Shown: positions 10,591 to 23,200 of the stretch, piece after piece
Numbering within the stretch: the stretch's first letter is position 1
Layout of the letters: every line of letters begins with the position of its first letter
Origin: Euwallacea fornicatus
Lineage: Eukaryota; Arthropoda; Insecta; Coleoptera; Curculionidae
Assembly (NCBI RefSeq): GCF_040115645.1
Contig: NC_089553.1
Location: 4,712,001-4,776,000 of the forward strand
Direction: 5' to 3'
DNA length: 64,000 nucleotides
The notes under the pieces: generated by a model
Seen by the model: only the letters and a program-made list of their open reading frames with translations
The model's database searches: none
What the model was told of the DNA's origin: nothing
Program-made: the position numbers and the translations under genes

Positions 10591-11030
10591 TTAATTGATC
10601 TTATTTACTAAATTAATTTTTTTTTTATAAATAAATAATATATAATTAATTTAAATCTACTTACTACCTTTATAAAATAGTATGCAAAGTTATAAATTCT
10701 TACAAGGTTTGGAATTGGGGTGTACAATAATAATAAACATAAATTATATTCATATTTCTCGGTATAAAGTATAAACTATAACAATGTGAAAAAAACCGTT
10801 ACATTCAGTTGCCTACCTTAGAGTAATAACTTTTCTACGGACGCAATGCGCTGTATATTAGAAAACGGAAGCCGAAGTCTTCCTTTGGATACAGGACGCT
10901 TCGCGCTGTGTCTTTTCTTCAAGTCACAGCACCTTATAAGATGCCGAAGGCATCCGTATAACAAAAGATGCACCTAAACGTTTTCCTCCCACGCGTCATG
11001 TGTTGTGTAAAGTAACTTTTTTGGCATTTA
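9960..11030. repeat. Duplicated block, second copy
   Basis: Partner of 8197-9080. Similarity runs through the coding exon, intron, terminal exon and 3' flank, ending just after the TTGTGTAAAGTAACTTTTTTGG region. The only large difference is the 169-bp MITE at 10264-10432. Confidence 0.8.
10264..10432. mobile_element. 169-bp MITE with a filled and an empty site in the window
   Basis: The ends are long inverted repeats: CAGTGTGACCCACATAAGAG at the left, and CTTATGTCAGTCACACTG at the right, with the shared inner string GGGACACCCCTGTA inverted. TA flanks both sides (10262-10263, 10433-10434). The duplicated block at 8197-9080 shows the uninterrupted sequence TTTTATATATAAT at the same place, so this is a precise TA insertion that happened after the duplication. 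The termini are of Tc1/mariner type. Confidence 0.85.
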
Positions 11031-11615
11031 AAACTTGACCTTCACTATTGAAATCTCTAATACCAGAGGAGATGCGAAAATGTTTAAATGGGGGCAAAAT
11101 TGTGTAATTTAGCGCTTATCCAAATGCTATTTTCAAAATTTTTATTTTTCGATTATGTCCGAAGACATCCGAAAAAAATTAAAGATCGGAGATTTTGCTT
11201 TTATTTCTTTTGCGTTATTTACTCACGCAATCTACTCTTCTGAATAATACTTGTTTTTTCCACCTTTTTAGAATCTATTTTAGTTTCAAGTTTTTTTTTA
11301 TATTAAATTTCCATATTTATAATTTATTTTAAAGTAATATGAATCGGATATGTGGAAACAAAAGCCCGTTGGTGAACAGTTCTAAAGATTATATTAAACA
11401 AAATGGTTGACCATCGTTTTATTCTCTATGTTGCCACGTTTCCTTATGTGCAGCAAAACTTGTAATTTAATTATTGGAAAGATTAACCCTTTTTAACCTA
11501 AAAAAATCCATTATCCAAATTAATTATTTTTAGTAAATATGTATTAAAAACACCAAGTAAATAAATATATTTGAATATCGTATATAAGTATTATAAGGTT
11601 TTTTATTCAGTTAAT

Positions 11616-12461
11616 ATGGCATTCCTAAAGAAAGGTAGGCAAAAACATTAATACCTTTTTTTGTCTAGTATACCTAGTGTAAAACTTATTTAAGATATTT
11701 GTACTTGCTCCTATATTTCCCCATTACAGTTTAAAAGATTTTGAGGCAAAATCAACATCCAGAAACTGAGATCTCCTGATTTTAAAAAAGCTAAATTCTT
11801 AGCACTAACTAAATCAATAATTCAAATCCAAAGTGAAAATGCTTTACAACTCTGTACAAACACCATACCTTCTTCTCACAAGACACATAGAAAGGAGAAT
11901 GTTTACCAATGGTTAATAGTAAAGGGATTAAGACAAAAATTCAAAATGAATAGCACTTTGTCACCTCAATCCTATGTTGAAAAACTAGACTCTTAATGCC
12001 TGTGTCTGATTTTTATAAAGAGATAATTTTAAAAGATATGGAAAAGAGACTGTTAGATTAGTGTTAACTGGCAACCCATTTGAAATAGTGAAAAAACTGT
12101 TTAAGTCTCACACCACAATAATTTTCAGTCCAGAACCATAACTAAAGACTTTAGTAAGAATTTTAAGGAAGTTTCTAGAATTGGTATTGAGGACTAACTA
12201 CTTCAGATGGTTTTAAAAAAATGTAAAAAAAAAATTTAACTGATATTTATGAAAATAGATTACTAGTCAAAGTCGAACTTGTATGCTACAGTAATATTTC
12301 AAATCTGCAACCTGCTCAGAGTAAATTAGCTTTTTACCTGAACAGTGCTGCAGCCCAAGTGGTCAGGAATCTTAACAATCATCAAACCATGTTTGTGTCG
12401 CATTTGAAGGAAATAGTTCCTGAGTTAGAGGGGAAGAGGGGTGAGATGTTTGCCAAATAAA
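11616..12461 (+). pseudogene. Decayed coding relic of an unrecognised protein
   Basis: An ATG with MAFLKK and a donor-like GGTAGGC at 11616-11636 is followed, after a TTACAG acceptor (11730), by coding-like sequence broken by several stops and frameshifts. Readable pieces include LRSPDFKKAKFLALTKSIIQ, ENVYQWLIVKGLRQKFKM, MPVSDFYKEIILKDMEK and TGNPFEIVKKLFKSH. The last piece runs NRLLVKVELVCYSNISNLQP through FYLNSAAAQVVRNLNNHQT to GKRGEMFAK and a stop at 12459-12461. The pieces lie in a consistent order and look like a helical protein of some 250 residues. The presence of a possible small intron suggests a dead gene rather than a retrocopy. I could not name the parent family. Confidence 0.5.
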
Positions 12462-13028
12462 TTGTAAAATATATCATTTTTGAGGTTTCATTTTACTTAA
12501 TTCAAGATTATATTGGCGCTCTGTTTTTGAGGTAGTTTTTAAAGTCACATTTTTTAAAGACTTTCCCCTACTTTTAGAGTATATTAAAAAAGTAAAAGTT
12601 CGCCTTTGGCTCATGAGACTGTCCTAAATTTTAGGGCATTTCGATCTATTTTTAAGTTAGTACTGCATGGGTTTGTTTTAGCATAAAATGCTTTTTAAGG
12701 AGTTTGCCCAGTTAGTGAACTGTATAAAAGAAAAGTGAACATTTACGTTCGTTGTATGAAACAGGGTTGAATTTCAAGGCATTCCGACCTGTTCGCGTTG
12801 AAAAGGTAATAAGTAGGGTTTATTCCATATCGATTTTGACCTTAAAGAGAAAACAAACTGATGTCAATGCGAAGAAAACAACAGAAAAGATATAAAACGA
12901 TAATGTAACGATAACTGGACTATTCAATTGAAGTTACTTTGACTAGTGTTTCTCACGCTTTCCTAAACATCTTCGGTTTTGTAATTAAGATCATTCTCAT
13001 ATTTTATATAAAGTGTAGTTCTTCGTCA

Positions 13029-13335
13029 AGTTTAAATTCAAAATCGCCATTATTCACTTTGTACTGCACTGTAGATGTACCTTCCTCCTTTAAATTTATA
13101 GTTAAATAATTATTCATTTTCTTATTAAAAAATAACTCATATACTTTATTTTCTTTTTTTTATAATAATATCTAAATGGTATTGTATCAAAGTTTTCTAA
13201 AATAACTCTCTGTTCATAAACAAAACTAAATTCATTGTTTCTAATTAATTTCTAAGTCCTTTAATTTTGATGTCTTTTGTAATTTAATGATATTTTGTAC
13301 TGATTTTATTATTTCTGTTTTCCAAAATATTATTT
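13029..13335 (-). pseudogene. AT-rich coding relic, minus strand, unrecognised
   Basis: On the minus strand three pieces in two frames read in order: NEFSFVYEQRVILENFDTIP, KVYELFFNKKMNNYLTINLK, and EEGTSTVQYKVNNGDFEFKL, ending shortly after at a stop. The composition is lysine- and asparagine-rich and the frame shifts at an A-run near 13160. It looks like a decayed gene fragment, possibly foreign or transposon-derived, but the evidence is only the coherence of the reading. Confidence 0.3.
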
Positions 13336-13339
13336 ATGC

Positions 13340-15350
13340 CATCGGACTTAAACTTTTTGGACGTTTCTCAGCGTAATATAAATTCTTTTATTTTAAAACC
13401 AACTTGCATTTGAAATAGCGAAGTTGTATATCGTCACTTTTTTCGGAGTTACCCTGTACGTTAAAAAAATCATTTCTAGAAAAACACCTTTGTGTGCTGT
13501 GTAATCCTGCAGAAGAAAAAGTTGTTTACGTTATTCGTATAGAAGCTAAGGAAATGTGATCCACTATCGCAGCATCCTGTATAAACATTTTATACATGGC
13601 TTTATTAGCTACTCGTATAAACTTTAAAGCGTAAATTTTTAATTCGTTTTGAGATAAAAGGATTATATGAACATGGGTCCATATGGGCTTGGTTCTAGGT
13701 CTATAGGGTTTAAAAAAATATGTTTTTTTGGCATTTTGATACTATTTTTGTTCAGTAACATGTCAATTTGACGAAATTCTGAATATTGGAAGTGTCGGCG
13801 ATGGGAAACTCAAGTATGTACTTGGTTTTTTGCTTAATGTTAGATAGCGCAACATCAGTGTATATATAACAAAAGTTATGGTTATTTAAATTCGGATTGA
13901 ATGTGGCTCCCTCTAATATTAATTATAAAACTAAGCGAACGTTTGAATTTTTCTCTGAATATATCAGAATACCATCAGAATTTCGTCATATTGGCGTGTT
14001 ATTGAACAAAAATATAATGAAAACATAAAAAAAAATTGAGTCCTGGATTTGAAGCTCGAGCTGATATGAATCCACGTTCACACGAACTTCTTACCTTAAC
14101 ATCAGTCGAAGTTTGTACAAATACTTAATAAACACCCCGTATAAACAACTTTTTCCTAAAGTTCAATAATGAGCTCCCGTTAAGTTGTCAAATTATGAAA
14201 ATTATACCTAATTCGCAGTAATTCTTCTAAAAATTCATCTCCGGGCCTTTTCGCTCGTCCAACGCCGAAAACGTCAAAAAGCGGGAAAACAATTGCCGGA
14301 ATGGGTACGTTTAATTGGTTGCAAATTCTCACTTTCAATTTCTCCACTTCGCGTGCACCTTCTAACGATTTACAATTAACAATAACGTAAAATTTGAAAT
14401 AAATTAAATTAATCGTTGCACGTAGGAGTTCCTTATTTATTATTATTTGTTTTAATCATGTTTTTTTTAAGGTTAAAACTGAGCTGATGCTGAATTCAGT
14501 TTGTTGAATAACGAAAGCAAAATCGATATGCGCATGTTGAACGAGCTGAATTTTACCATGCACAACAGAAACGCGCCAGTCGCGAAGCAAATCGGAACTT
14601 GATATTGAGCCGCTTTGCGGAATTTCGCGGTGTTTGTTAAAGGTTAATCATTAATATACAGTTTCGTTCCTGCCCATTCTATTTGTTGCATCTCAGACCT
14701 CTGCAGAGTTTGTGTACCGGTTTCAACATTCCTGATAATCCTCGTCCGAATATGCACTTATTACCATTTAGTGTTGAATAAATTTTGCGTTACGTGAGAT
14801 TGCTCTCATGCACGTTATTTTTTTAGCTTTTATCAATTAGAACTCCAGGATATGTCTATGAAGGTAAGGCGAACATTATTGAAAGCTTTTAAATAGAGTC
14901 GATAATAAATCGTGTCTCAAGTTAGTCGTGGGTCACAGAGTCGGTTCATCGTACGTTGGCCCTAAAATTGAGCTTTTCATCGTCCACTTAGGAAATTGAT
15001 TTTTTTTTTCTGGCGTCCGCGGACACTTTTAGGAAAGATTGCCAAAACTCATATAACCGCGTATTTTTAACCGGTAGTCGCTATAAATACGTAGATCATT
15101 TTGCTCTCCGAATTTTTTCGCTCCGAGCAAGTTTACATCTTCGACTCTCAAATTGCAGGAGCATGATGTGTCCGGCTCAGAGCATAATACATGCTACTTT
15201 CAAGTATTTGTTTGGCGAATCTTTGTAGTAGCGCGCCTGCAGCAGCAGCAGCATCATCGTCTCTCATAAATCACTCAGAACGAATCAATTAAGTAGATGC
15301 ACTTGCCGATAAATAATTACCTATAATAAGACAAAGTAGACGCAACTTTC
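13340..15350. other. Intergenic, no gene seen
   Basis: No coding signal was found on either strand. Short strings such as ACCCTGTACG (13450) resemble ends of the local ACAGGGTG-ended repeat family. Confidence 0.5.
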
Positions 15351-15355
15351 TCATA

Positions 15356-16393
15356 CAGGGTCAGCCACGCGATCCGTGCATTAGCACTTTTTCGACTTCC
15401 TGATATCGTCGCCCAATGAAATTCGGTTTCAGACCATTTTGAATCCGTGCAAAATGCAGGGTGCCCCGGGTGCCGTCCAGGACACGATAATTTTCGTATA
15501 TGAGATGCATCAAAAATAAGTCACGGATATTTCTTCTATTTCTCCAAAACGGAGTCCCCCGAACATCGGTCAATTTCCCAATTTGCGTTTCAACTGTAAA
15601 CGCTGCATACGAGGTGAATGCGGTCCACAATCGACGATGCACCAATTGCAAGATTTCGACAAATTCCTGAACTTACGTAGAACTTTATTATAAAAAAAAA
15701 AAAAACATTGAACAAAATTAAGTAGGGGCCCGTTTAGAAATGCGGCTCGAAACGTTCCGCGTTGCGAACGAGGCATTGCTCCGTTCTTCTATTGGATTGC
15801 TTTGAGCAAAGGGTTTCAGCCGTAGCAGGGGTAATATGTTCTCGCCCTTGTCTTTAAACGTTGTAAATTGTGAAATTGAGAAAAGTACACGGTGTTCTTT
15901 AGACATCCCCACAAGAAAAAGTCAAGCGGCATCAAATCTGGTCTGCGGGCTGGCCACTTGATGGGTCCTCTGGTCGCTATTAACTTATTTCTATATATTG
16001 CTTCGAAAAATTCTGCAATTCTCCTGCAAGTGTGAGCCGTTGCACCATCTTGCTGCCGCCACGACGATATCCTGTCTCTGAAGGCAATCTCCTCGAGTAA
16101 TAGTGGAAGCTCGTTTTGTGAAAAGAGTAAATATCTTTCTCCGGTTAAAGTATAACACAGAGGCGGCAAAATTTACATATAAGACACTTTATATAAACTG
16201 TTCTTAAAATTTAACAACAAATTGGAAAATAATTACCAATTAGAAGATTCCATTTAAACCAACGAAATCGGTCGCTGTTTCTACTATGACCGAAAGTATT
16301 TGAAATTGAAACGATCGATGCCAGCGCGAAACCAAATACAGGAGGTACAACGGTCGGAAATTTTCTAACGAAGGGATTATGCGGCTCACCCTA
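15356..16393. mobile_element. Tc/mariner-type transposon with terminal inverted repeats, internally deleted
   Basis: The left end reads AGGGTCAGCCACGCGATCC from 15357. The right end, read inward on the minus strand from about 16392, is AGGGTGAGCCGCATAATCC. The two arms stay alignable for about 38 bp (both reach TTTTCGAC or TTTCCGAC). Inside, on the minus strand, is a truncated transposase. The whole element is about 1.04 kb, short for an autonomous member because the N-terminal DNA-binding part of the transposase is missing. Confidence 0.75.
15361..16169 (-). pseudogene. DDE transposase remnant (Tc/mariner superfamily)
   Basis: Reading leftward from 16169, the frame contains LPLLLEEIAF, then QQDGATAHTCRRIAEFFEA and RGPIKWPARRPDLMPLDFF followed by LWG. 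These are the middle and last catalytic Asp motifs of the insect transposase group whose members read QQDGAPAH and SPDLTPLDFFLWG. Frameshifts break the C-terminal third (15361-15912), and a poly-A run lies near 15690. The N-terminal helix-turn-helix and first catalytic Asp region are absent. The gene is dead. Confidence 0.8.
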
Positions 16394-16399
16394 AACACG

Positions 16400-18790
16400 T
16401 ATACATAAACAATATAATTTTTTATTTAACGCAGCAATAGGTATTTTTGCACTCTTTTCGTAATCCTGCCGACTCTTTTCCATATCTGCTTCGGCCAGCA
16501 AAATTCGGAGATTAGGACCTACATACATGCCAAGTGTTAGCTAAATATTAATTATCTTTCGTACGAAACATGACGGATCGCACATAACTGTGAGATCCGA
16601 TAAATAATACATTGAACGGTATGAAAAACATGCGTTTATACACCCATTACATACCGAGGTAAGCCCCATGTCATATCCTTAGAAATTAGGTATGAAAAAC
16701 AGAACTGACGCAAAGTTCCAGCAGAACGATCGAAGAGAAAAGCAGGATCGTCTTGTTTGCCTTGTAAGGCAAAGATGGTTCAGAATAGTCCAGTTGTGGC
16801 CATATTCTTTCCATTTTGTCCGACTATTTCCCTTTAATGTTCCCAGTTACTCTTATCATGTGTGTTCGTCCGTAGTATCTCATTTTCCTTCGTAATCAAT
16901 CTTAGTTCGTTCAGTATGATCTATTGTTTAGCTTATTCCGTTGCATTTATCCTCAGTATGTGTACCTAGTCTAACAACAATCTGCAGACGGACCTGTATG
17001 TTTTTGGTGCATTTTTTATACTGATCCCTTCATACGTCGGTGATCAAAAATGTATTGTCCGTTCAATATTGTAATTTCTATTCTGATAATACGAACTGTT
17101 TAGTGAGTTCCTGTTTTTGTGTCCATTTTTGCCCCCCAAGTGTTTTAGGCCGTTTTCTGTTATGGTTATGTGCTGTTAATTTTGCGGATTTCACTTTAAT
17201 TTGAGATTTGAGGGTTGGGTTTCGGTGGTTTTTGGTTGTGCAAGCACACGACCAAACAGTGCAGTAGGTGTATGGGAATTATAAAAGGTTGTTGTGAACA
17301 GAGTGCCATAATTCATTCATATTCGACCCATTCAATCGCGCAATCCAGGTCCCAAAATGTGACGAAAACTTCGTATAACTTCATATCGAAAGGTGTTTTG
17401 TCTTTGACATAGAGAGTACCTTTTTTATGTAAAAATCTTCAAACTTAATATTTTTTCCATAAAATCCCTAATGAACTTAACTACAGAAAAGTTTAGGCAC
17501 TTCTTAAGTATGATCCCGTGTATTGCCCCCCTCTGGGTAAATGTGGCACTTTCCAGAGATTCAGACGGAGCACCAGAAGTTACAATAAAGTACAAAATTG
17601 CACTAAGTTATCTCGAAACGTTTCGAAAATATTAACAAAGAAACATCCTCAGGAAGCAACTTTCACACCCTGTACATCGAAGACGAAACGCCGTTGGATG
17701 TATGTTTATATGAAGTTTTTATCATATTTTGTGACCTAGAATACGTGGTTGAATTTATGGCACTATGTTGAGAGACACCTTGTGTAACTGTTACGTTTGG
17801 TGAACGAGGCCAATGAATACTACTGATATCAATAAACAAAATCAGGTTGGTTTGGTTGTTTCGTTAAGTTAACACTACGTCTGTGCCCTCCTCCGTATCA
17901 ATGTTTCAACCACCTTTTGCCATCAGGTTAGTTCGGCGTATTCACTCGTGGCAATGCCCCAAATTTAATTTAGTTAGGCAAAACGGCTCCTGAACTATTA
18001 AAAATATACTCGGACTTATTTTGGACGTTGTAGAAATGAAATTTATTTATGTAGAACGCCCCTATTACCAGTAATAAGGATTTATTGCTTTTCCGACGAA
18101 GAATATTATAAGAAACCAGCTTCATGCTTCATCGCTTAGTTCCCATCAGCCGGAACAAAGCTCGTCGATGTAGACTTAAAAATGTATGCTTCCGAGCTGG
18201 TTTTGAGAGACCGCAGCACCATTAGAGGTGGTTGAGCAGTTCTGGTTGATAAAATTGATTTTTTTTTCTGGCCTGCCTGACCGTACTTAAATATTGTCGA
18301 ATCATTTTTCCCACATTTTTTGCGCATTCCTGCTGTAGAAGATGTTACAGGGGTGCGCGTGCAAGGCGCTATTTGAGGTAAGTATTCTCTAGCACGAAAT
18401 AAAGATAAATAGTTGATATATGCACGTGTCCGAGGTCGGTGGCGGAGTTACAGAGAATTAAAAATTGATAAAAGATTAGATTCGCACTTCACTGCGCTTG
18501 ATCTACTGCAGGTGCAATTTTCAAATTTCGCATGCGTGCTGGGCAAGAGGTGATGCCTAATACGAGAGTCAATTGCCTCCAACCACTACACAGGGCGGTG
18601 TATTCTCTGAGATTTGCTGTACAAAAAGTTAGCTCGTACGCCATTGTTCAATTAAAAATTTTTTTTTCATTCTTCGCTCTATTGCCCTATCGACTAAATT
18701 CGATCTCTCCTGATTTTTGATCAAACCCTGTTCGCCGTCCTTACAGATCAATCAACTAATAAATTCAGTCCGGTGCACGAACCTCAGGGT
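16400..18790. other. Intergenic, no gene seen
   Basis: Only short unsupported open frames are present. A CACCCTGTACAT string near 17668 is another end of the local ACAGGGTG family. Confidence 0.5.
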
Positions 18791-18800
18791 TTTCGGCAAT

Positions 18801-18985
18801 TCCGCGATTCTTTCATGCATTTTACGCACTTTTTTAAAAACTGAACGAATTTCAGAGTGGTCGATCGCAGGAACAAGTAATTCGTCTAACGTGAAAGATC
18901 GACCGTAACCGTATGTTTCACCGTATGATCAAGTAACTGTAAAATCCGTTCAGTTTTTAAAAATTTGCGCAAAAAGAATCGTGGA
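18801..18985. repeat. Inverted repeat with about 50-bp arms
   Basis: The left arm (18801-18854) contains TTTTTTAAAAACTGAACGAA and the right arm (18942-18985) contains the complement, CGTTCAGTTTTTAAAAA. The outer parts also pair (GCGATTCTTT with AAAGAATCGTGG). The arms enclose about 87 bp. This looks like a foldback or MITE remnant. Confidence 0.6.
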
Positions 18986-18989
18986 ATCT

Positions 18990-20270
18990 TTAAATTACGA
19001 ACAAATTTCAAAATCCCCGGGTGTCAACAAGGGCTCTATTTGTTACTTTTTGTTCATTTATTCATACTTCTAGCCCTTAAGTCACGCCCACTTATGTCGG
19101 GACGTACCGTAGAAAATTCCCAGGGAAAGGTTCTTTATGGCGGGGAATTGCGCTACTTTTCAATAGTACCTTTCGAAACTGAGTTGTTATCGAGATCTCC
19201 AATTCCTCACGTCCGCCGTACTCAAGTAAATGTGACGAGCATAGTATCGACCCGAAGGTTGCACTTCGCAACCTTAGGCTCAAATGAACTCACAACGGCC
19301 TTTGATAGGGGTACGCCACTGCATGGAAGTCCGCAGTTTTAGTGCTTAGCGGGCGAACGAAACGCTCTCTTCCTCTTTTTTTCTCTATTTCTCATCACGC
19401 ATCTTGTGTCGTAAGATTAACTCGCAAAACATCCATCTACGCAAACTCCCCATTAGTACTTGGGCCGTTTCGTTGCGAACAAGTGAGAATTGCAACACTG
19501 TCGATATTTGCGAACCAAATTTGTGTGTTCGTATCGAAGGAGCCTCAACGCCGGGGCCCGTGGGTTCGATTGAACTCGTGAAATGGATTAATTTATGGGG
19601 AAATTGTACGGAATCTGGATCAAAAATCGGAAGAGGTAAAATTTAGGTAATCGATTGAAGACATTAAGGAAAATGTCAAAATTCGCCAGTGGCGCACAAG
19701 CGAATTTTTCTAAAAGATTTTATCTCTGTATAGCAGTTGAAGGCAGTCTACTCTCGCATTGCGCCCTTGCTGCGCGAGTAATTTTTGAAAGCCCTATCTG
19801 GAACAGATCGGGCGCACCAAAATAAAAAAAGCCGATTTCTTTCCTTAACTTTTGACACGCTGTAACACCGCCACCGATCCAGATCGGATGCGTGGGTCTA
19901 TGCAAACGTTTTTTCTGTATTTTGGGCCGTACCTCAACTATTGCCGTGCGATTCTGAAACGCGCTGTATAAACTCCAGTAACGAGCGATGATGAACGAAA
20001 GTCTTTATCGCAGGTATGCGTACCTTGAAAACCTAATTAAGTCATGATCTATAATAAGCGGGATTTTTTGCTTTCAGTCCAACTGAATATTATCGTTATT
20101 ATAATTGTGGCAACTTTCATCTATATTTATGGCACGTCCATTTTAAATGGTAAGAGAGATAACCATTGACTATGGCTTTCTAAATCCATTAATAAAATTA
20201 ACATAAACACCAAAATAATAACAATAAAGAGTAATATAGTTGCTATCTATAGAGATATCTCTTTGCTTCC
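18990..20270. other. No firm gene; possible upstream exon of Ankrd29
   Basis: No recognisable family is encoded. A stretch at about 20079-20151, bounded by TTTCAG and GGTAAGAG, would read as a membrane-spanning segment (IIVIIIIVATFIYIY). It could join in phase to Ankrd29 using an alternative acceptor at 20278. This is a candidate only. Confidence 0.25.
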
Positions 20271-20274
20271 CCAG

Positions 20275-23200
20275 AAAGAATCACCATACGATATCCAACT
20301 ACACTTAGCGGCTCTCAATGGAAATCTTCCTTTGATTGTTAAGTTATTGGACAGCGGACGGGTGTATGTTGACTGCAAAGATAAAGTTAGTAGTACACTT
20401 TCATTTCACGAATAATTAAACCAATTAACATAATAATATTTACTTTCATAGGAAGGCACTACACCGTTAATATTGGCAGCGGCGAATGGTCACTTTAATT
20501 GTGTGACCGAACTGGTTGATCAGGGGGCCGATCCAAAATGCAAGAGAAGTGTTAGTACATCGTTCGAGCAGCCGTTGAATTTGTTTATAACTTTTTCTTC
20601 TGTAGACTGGAACGACTGCTTTGTTCTTCGCAGCTCAAGGAGGGTTCTTGAATATTGTCAATTTTCTTCTAGACAATGGGGCTCCGATCGACAGTCCCAG
20701 TTTGGTAAGTTCTTGGTGACGACGCGCGATAAGTCTCTAAGGGTGTCCCACCGCTAACCGTCATCAGACGTTTCGGGGAAACTGCGGATGGCAAAATTAT
20801 GAAAATTTAGTGGTTTGGTGATGGTCCTGAGACGACTTCATCTAGAAAATTTCCGATAATGACACGCTTCCGAGTGTACTGGAAGTCGATACTTCCTTGC
20901 TTATTGTAAATGGAACATCCTATATATATTATTGTAATTTTAGATTCTACCTTCAACTTTAATGCAGATACGTTGGCTTTCTTAAAATTAATAGTTTTCA
21001 AGATCTGTGCAATTGAATGCGACAGGCGCAAATGTCTGCAGATTTACAAATTGTTAACTAACATAAAGGTATTTTGTCACAGTACTGCGGAAGGTTCACA
21101 TTTCGGTGTGCTGTCGCACTTTGCCCAATATTTTCTATAGCGTGTTCAAAAAAATTGAGCCAACTTGGACATCGGAAAATGGTCAGGACTCAAAAATTTT
21201 AAATGGAACCCAGCTACACATTACGAAACTACATCGAAGAAGAACCCACGTTCACATTGAATTATCTATAGTAGAGTCGTATAGTTTTTGAGTAATTTAG
21301 TTTTATAAGTCGATACAGAGAGGGTACATCCCTAATTCTAAGCTATAATGCTATAATTAAATTAGTTTTATATGATTAACTTTTTTATTGAAGCGTGCAT
21401 GACTTATGTCGCGTAAGTAAGCCATTTTGCTGGTGTTTACCTTATCCATAGATGTGTCCATCATATTAGTGTTCTAGCGTTAACAACTTGTTTATTTCAC
21501 GTGAAGTGGCTCAATTTTCTCGACAGCATCGAGGTGAAAATGAAAAAATGTGCAACTTTTATTAGTACGACTCCATCCCTAAACCCAGCCAAGTTCTGAG
21601 TGACCTTAAAATTTAACGAGAAATCTAAAAAAAATGTGGGGCTCCGTTTAAAATATTAAAATTTATGTCACGTACGGGAGAGCGCAACGAACATTTTAAA
21701 TTCGTCCCCTAAAACGAAGGGGGGGACCCCGTTTGAGCCCTTTTCCTAATGTCAAAAATAAGGAAACTAGACGGGGGTTAATTGTTAGGACACCCTGTAC
21801 GATTTCACACGACCGTTTACTTCGTAATAACAAACACACTTGCGTAAGCCAGAGTTAAATTACTTAAGCAACAAATTTTATGTGGAGCGTTCAGTGTCAT
21901 GGGATAATTTCACATTACCAAGGAAATGAAATTGTATATAATGGCTACATTGCGACATCGTTATTAACACATTTTACCTACACATGAATTTATACGGCAG
22001 ACACGCAGGGAGGTTTATTGCGTACAAACGAATACAATGGGCTCCGTGTTAAGTAAGGATAAATTTGATTTTAAATGCACGGATTGAGCAGAAGTAGCTT
22101 TGCGATACAATCTTTAACTAACTGAGAATTAATTTAAGTGGTACTCGTCGTCATAATAAAAATGCCCCAGAGTTCCTAAAATGCAAACACCAATATTTAT
22201 ATATATGTATTTCAGATTCTAGCGATTTTAGGAAAAAACTGTATTAAAAAAAATCCGAAAGCGCGTTCTTACCCCGAGCAGCCAAATGCAGGAAGTGCGA
22301 ATCTCAACAAATACAATGGCAGCTTTAGAATTAAGCACGCTCACCTATTTTACTGAAATTGTAATATATTGAGCAAATCTGGCAACGTTGTAAGAATTTA
22401 TGTTCTCAAAGTGCCTGTGGTAGTCCAGAAGCCCATTTTATAAGTTAGGAGATTTCCATGTTTTATGAGAGTACTAAATCAATCGATGCACTTCAAGTGC
22501 CGATAAGAGAACGGATGCTAAATGAAGAAGGCCGTTAATTCGTTAGTTTAGCATATTTAATGGTGATAATACCCGAACGTTTTCATAAGATTTAAATTTC
22601 GAGTACTAATTAATTGTAGACAAAAAGTAGAAAATCAAAAAGTTGCGCATCACAATCTACAGAATTTATCACAAACTTGAAGTCTCCTGGGATATCTTCC
22701 AAGGATATTGCAACAAGATTAAAGATGCTTTAAAACCATGGATTTTTAGCGTTTTAACGAATAAGGAACTACACAATACCGTAGCAGCTAGTGTTCGTGC
22801 TCGATTGGACGAAAATTCTGTGTTCTCGAAAGTGGCCTTCCTGTAGTCCGGATCTTAATCCGATTGAAAATTGGTGGAAGGCTGCGAGACAACAAAACAT
22901 AAAAAATATTCCGAATCTATTCAACGGCGTTAAGCAAATGTGGTGCCCTACTTCTAAGGAAAGTTGTCAGGCACTAATTAAATCTATGCGAAATCGTCGT
23001 TTGGAAATACAGAAGAAAAAAGCTCTCCCACCCATTATCAGTTATGTTAAGTTTTGCTTGTTTTTTTAATATTGTTAATTTGTTTAAATACATCGTTCCG
23101 AAATGTTCGTCGCAGGAGTTTATTGACTTATTTATGCAATGTTAGTTTTTTTGGCTTTGATCATCGCTATTTTCTTAAAATTTGCATTACCGATTTTTCT

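Noticed and set aside
19540..19580. GTGGGTTCGATTGAAC, resembling a tRNA T-arm
   Set aside because: No matching acceptor stem, D-arm or anticodon arm could be placed around it.
18965..19646. Overlapping plus-strand frames of 79-125 codons
   Set aside because: Several overlapping frames and an opposite-strand frame at equal length with no family resemblance; this is a stretch of higher GC with few stops.
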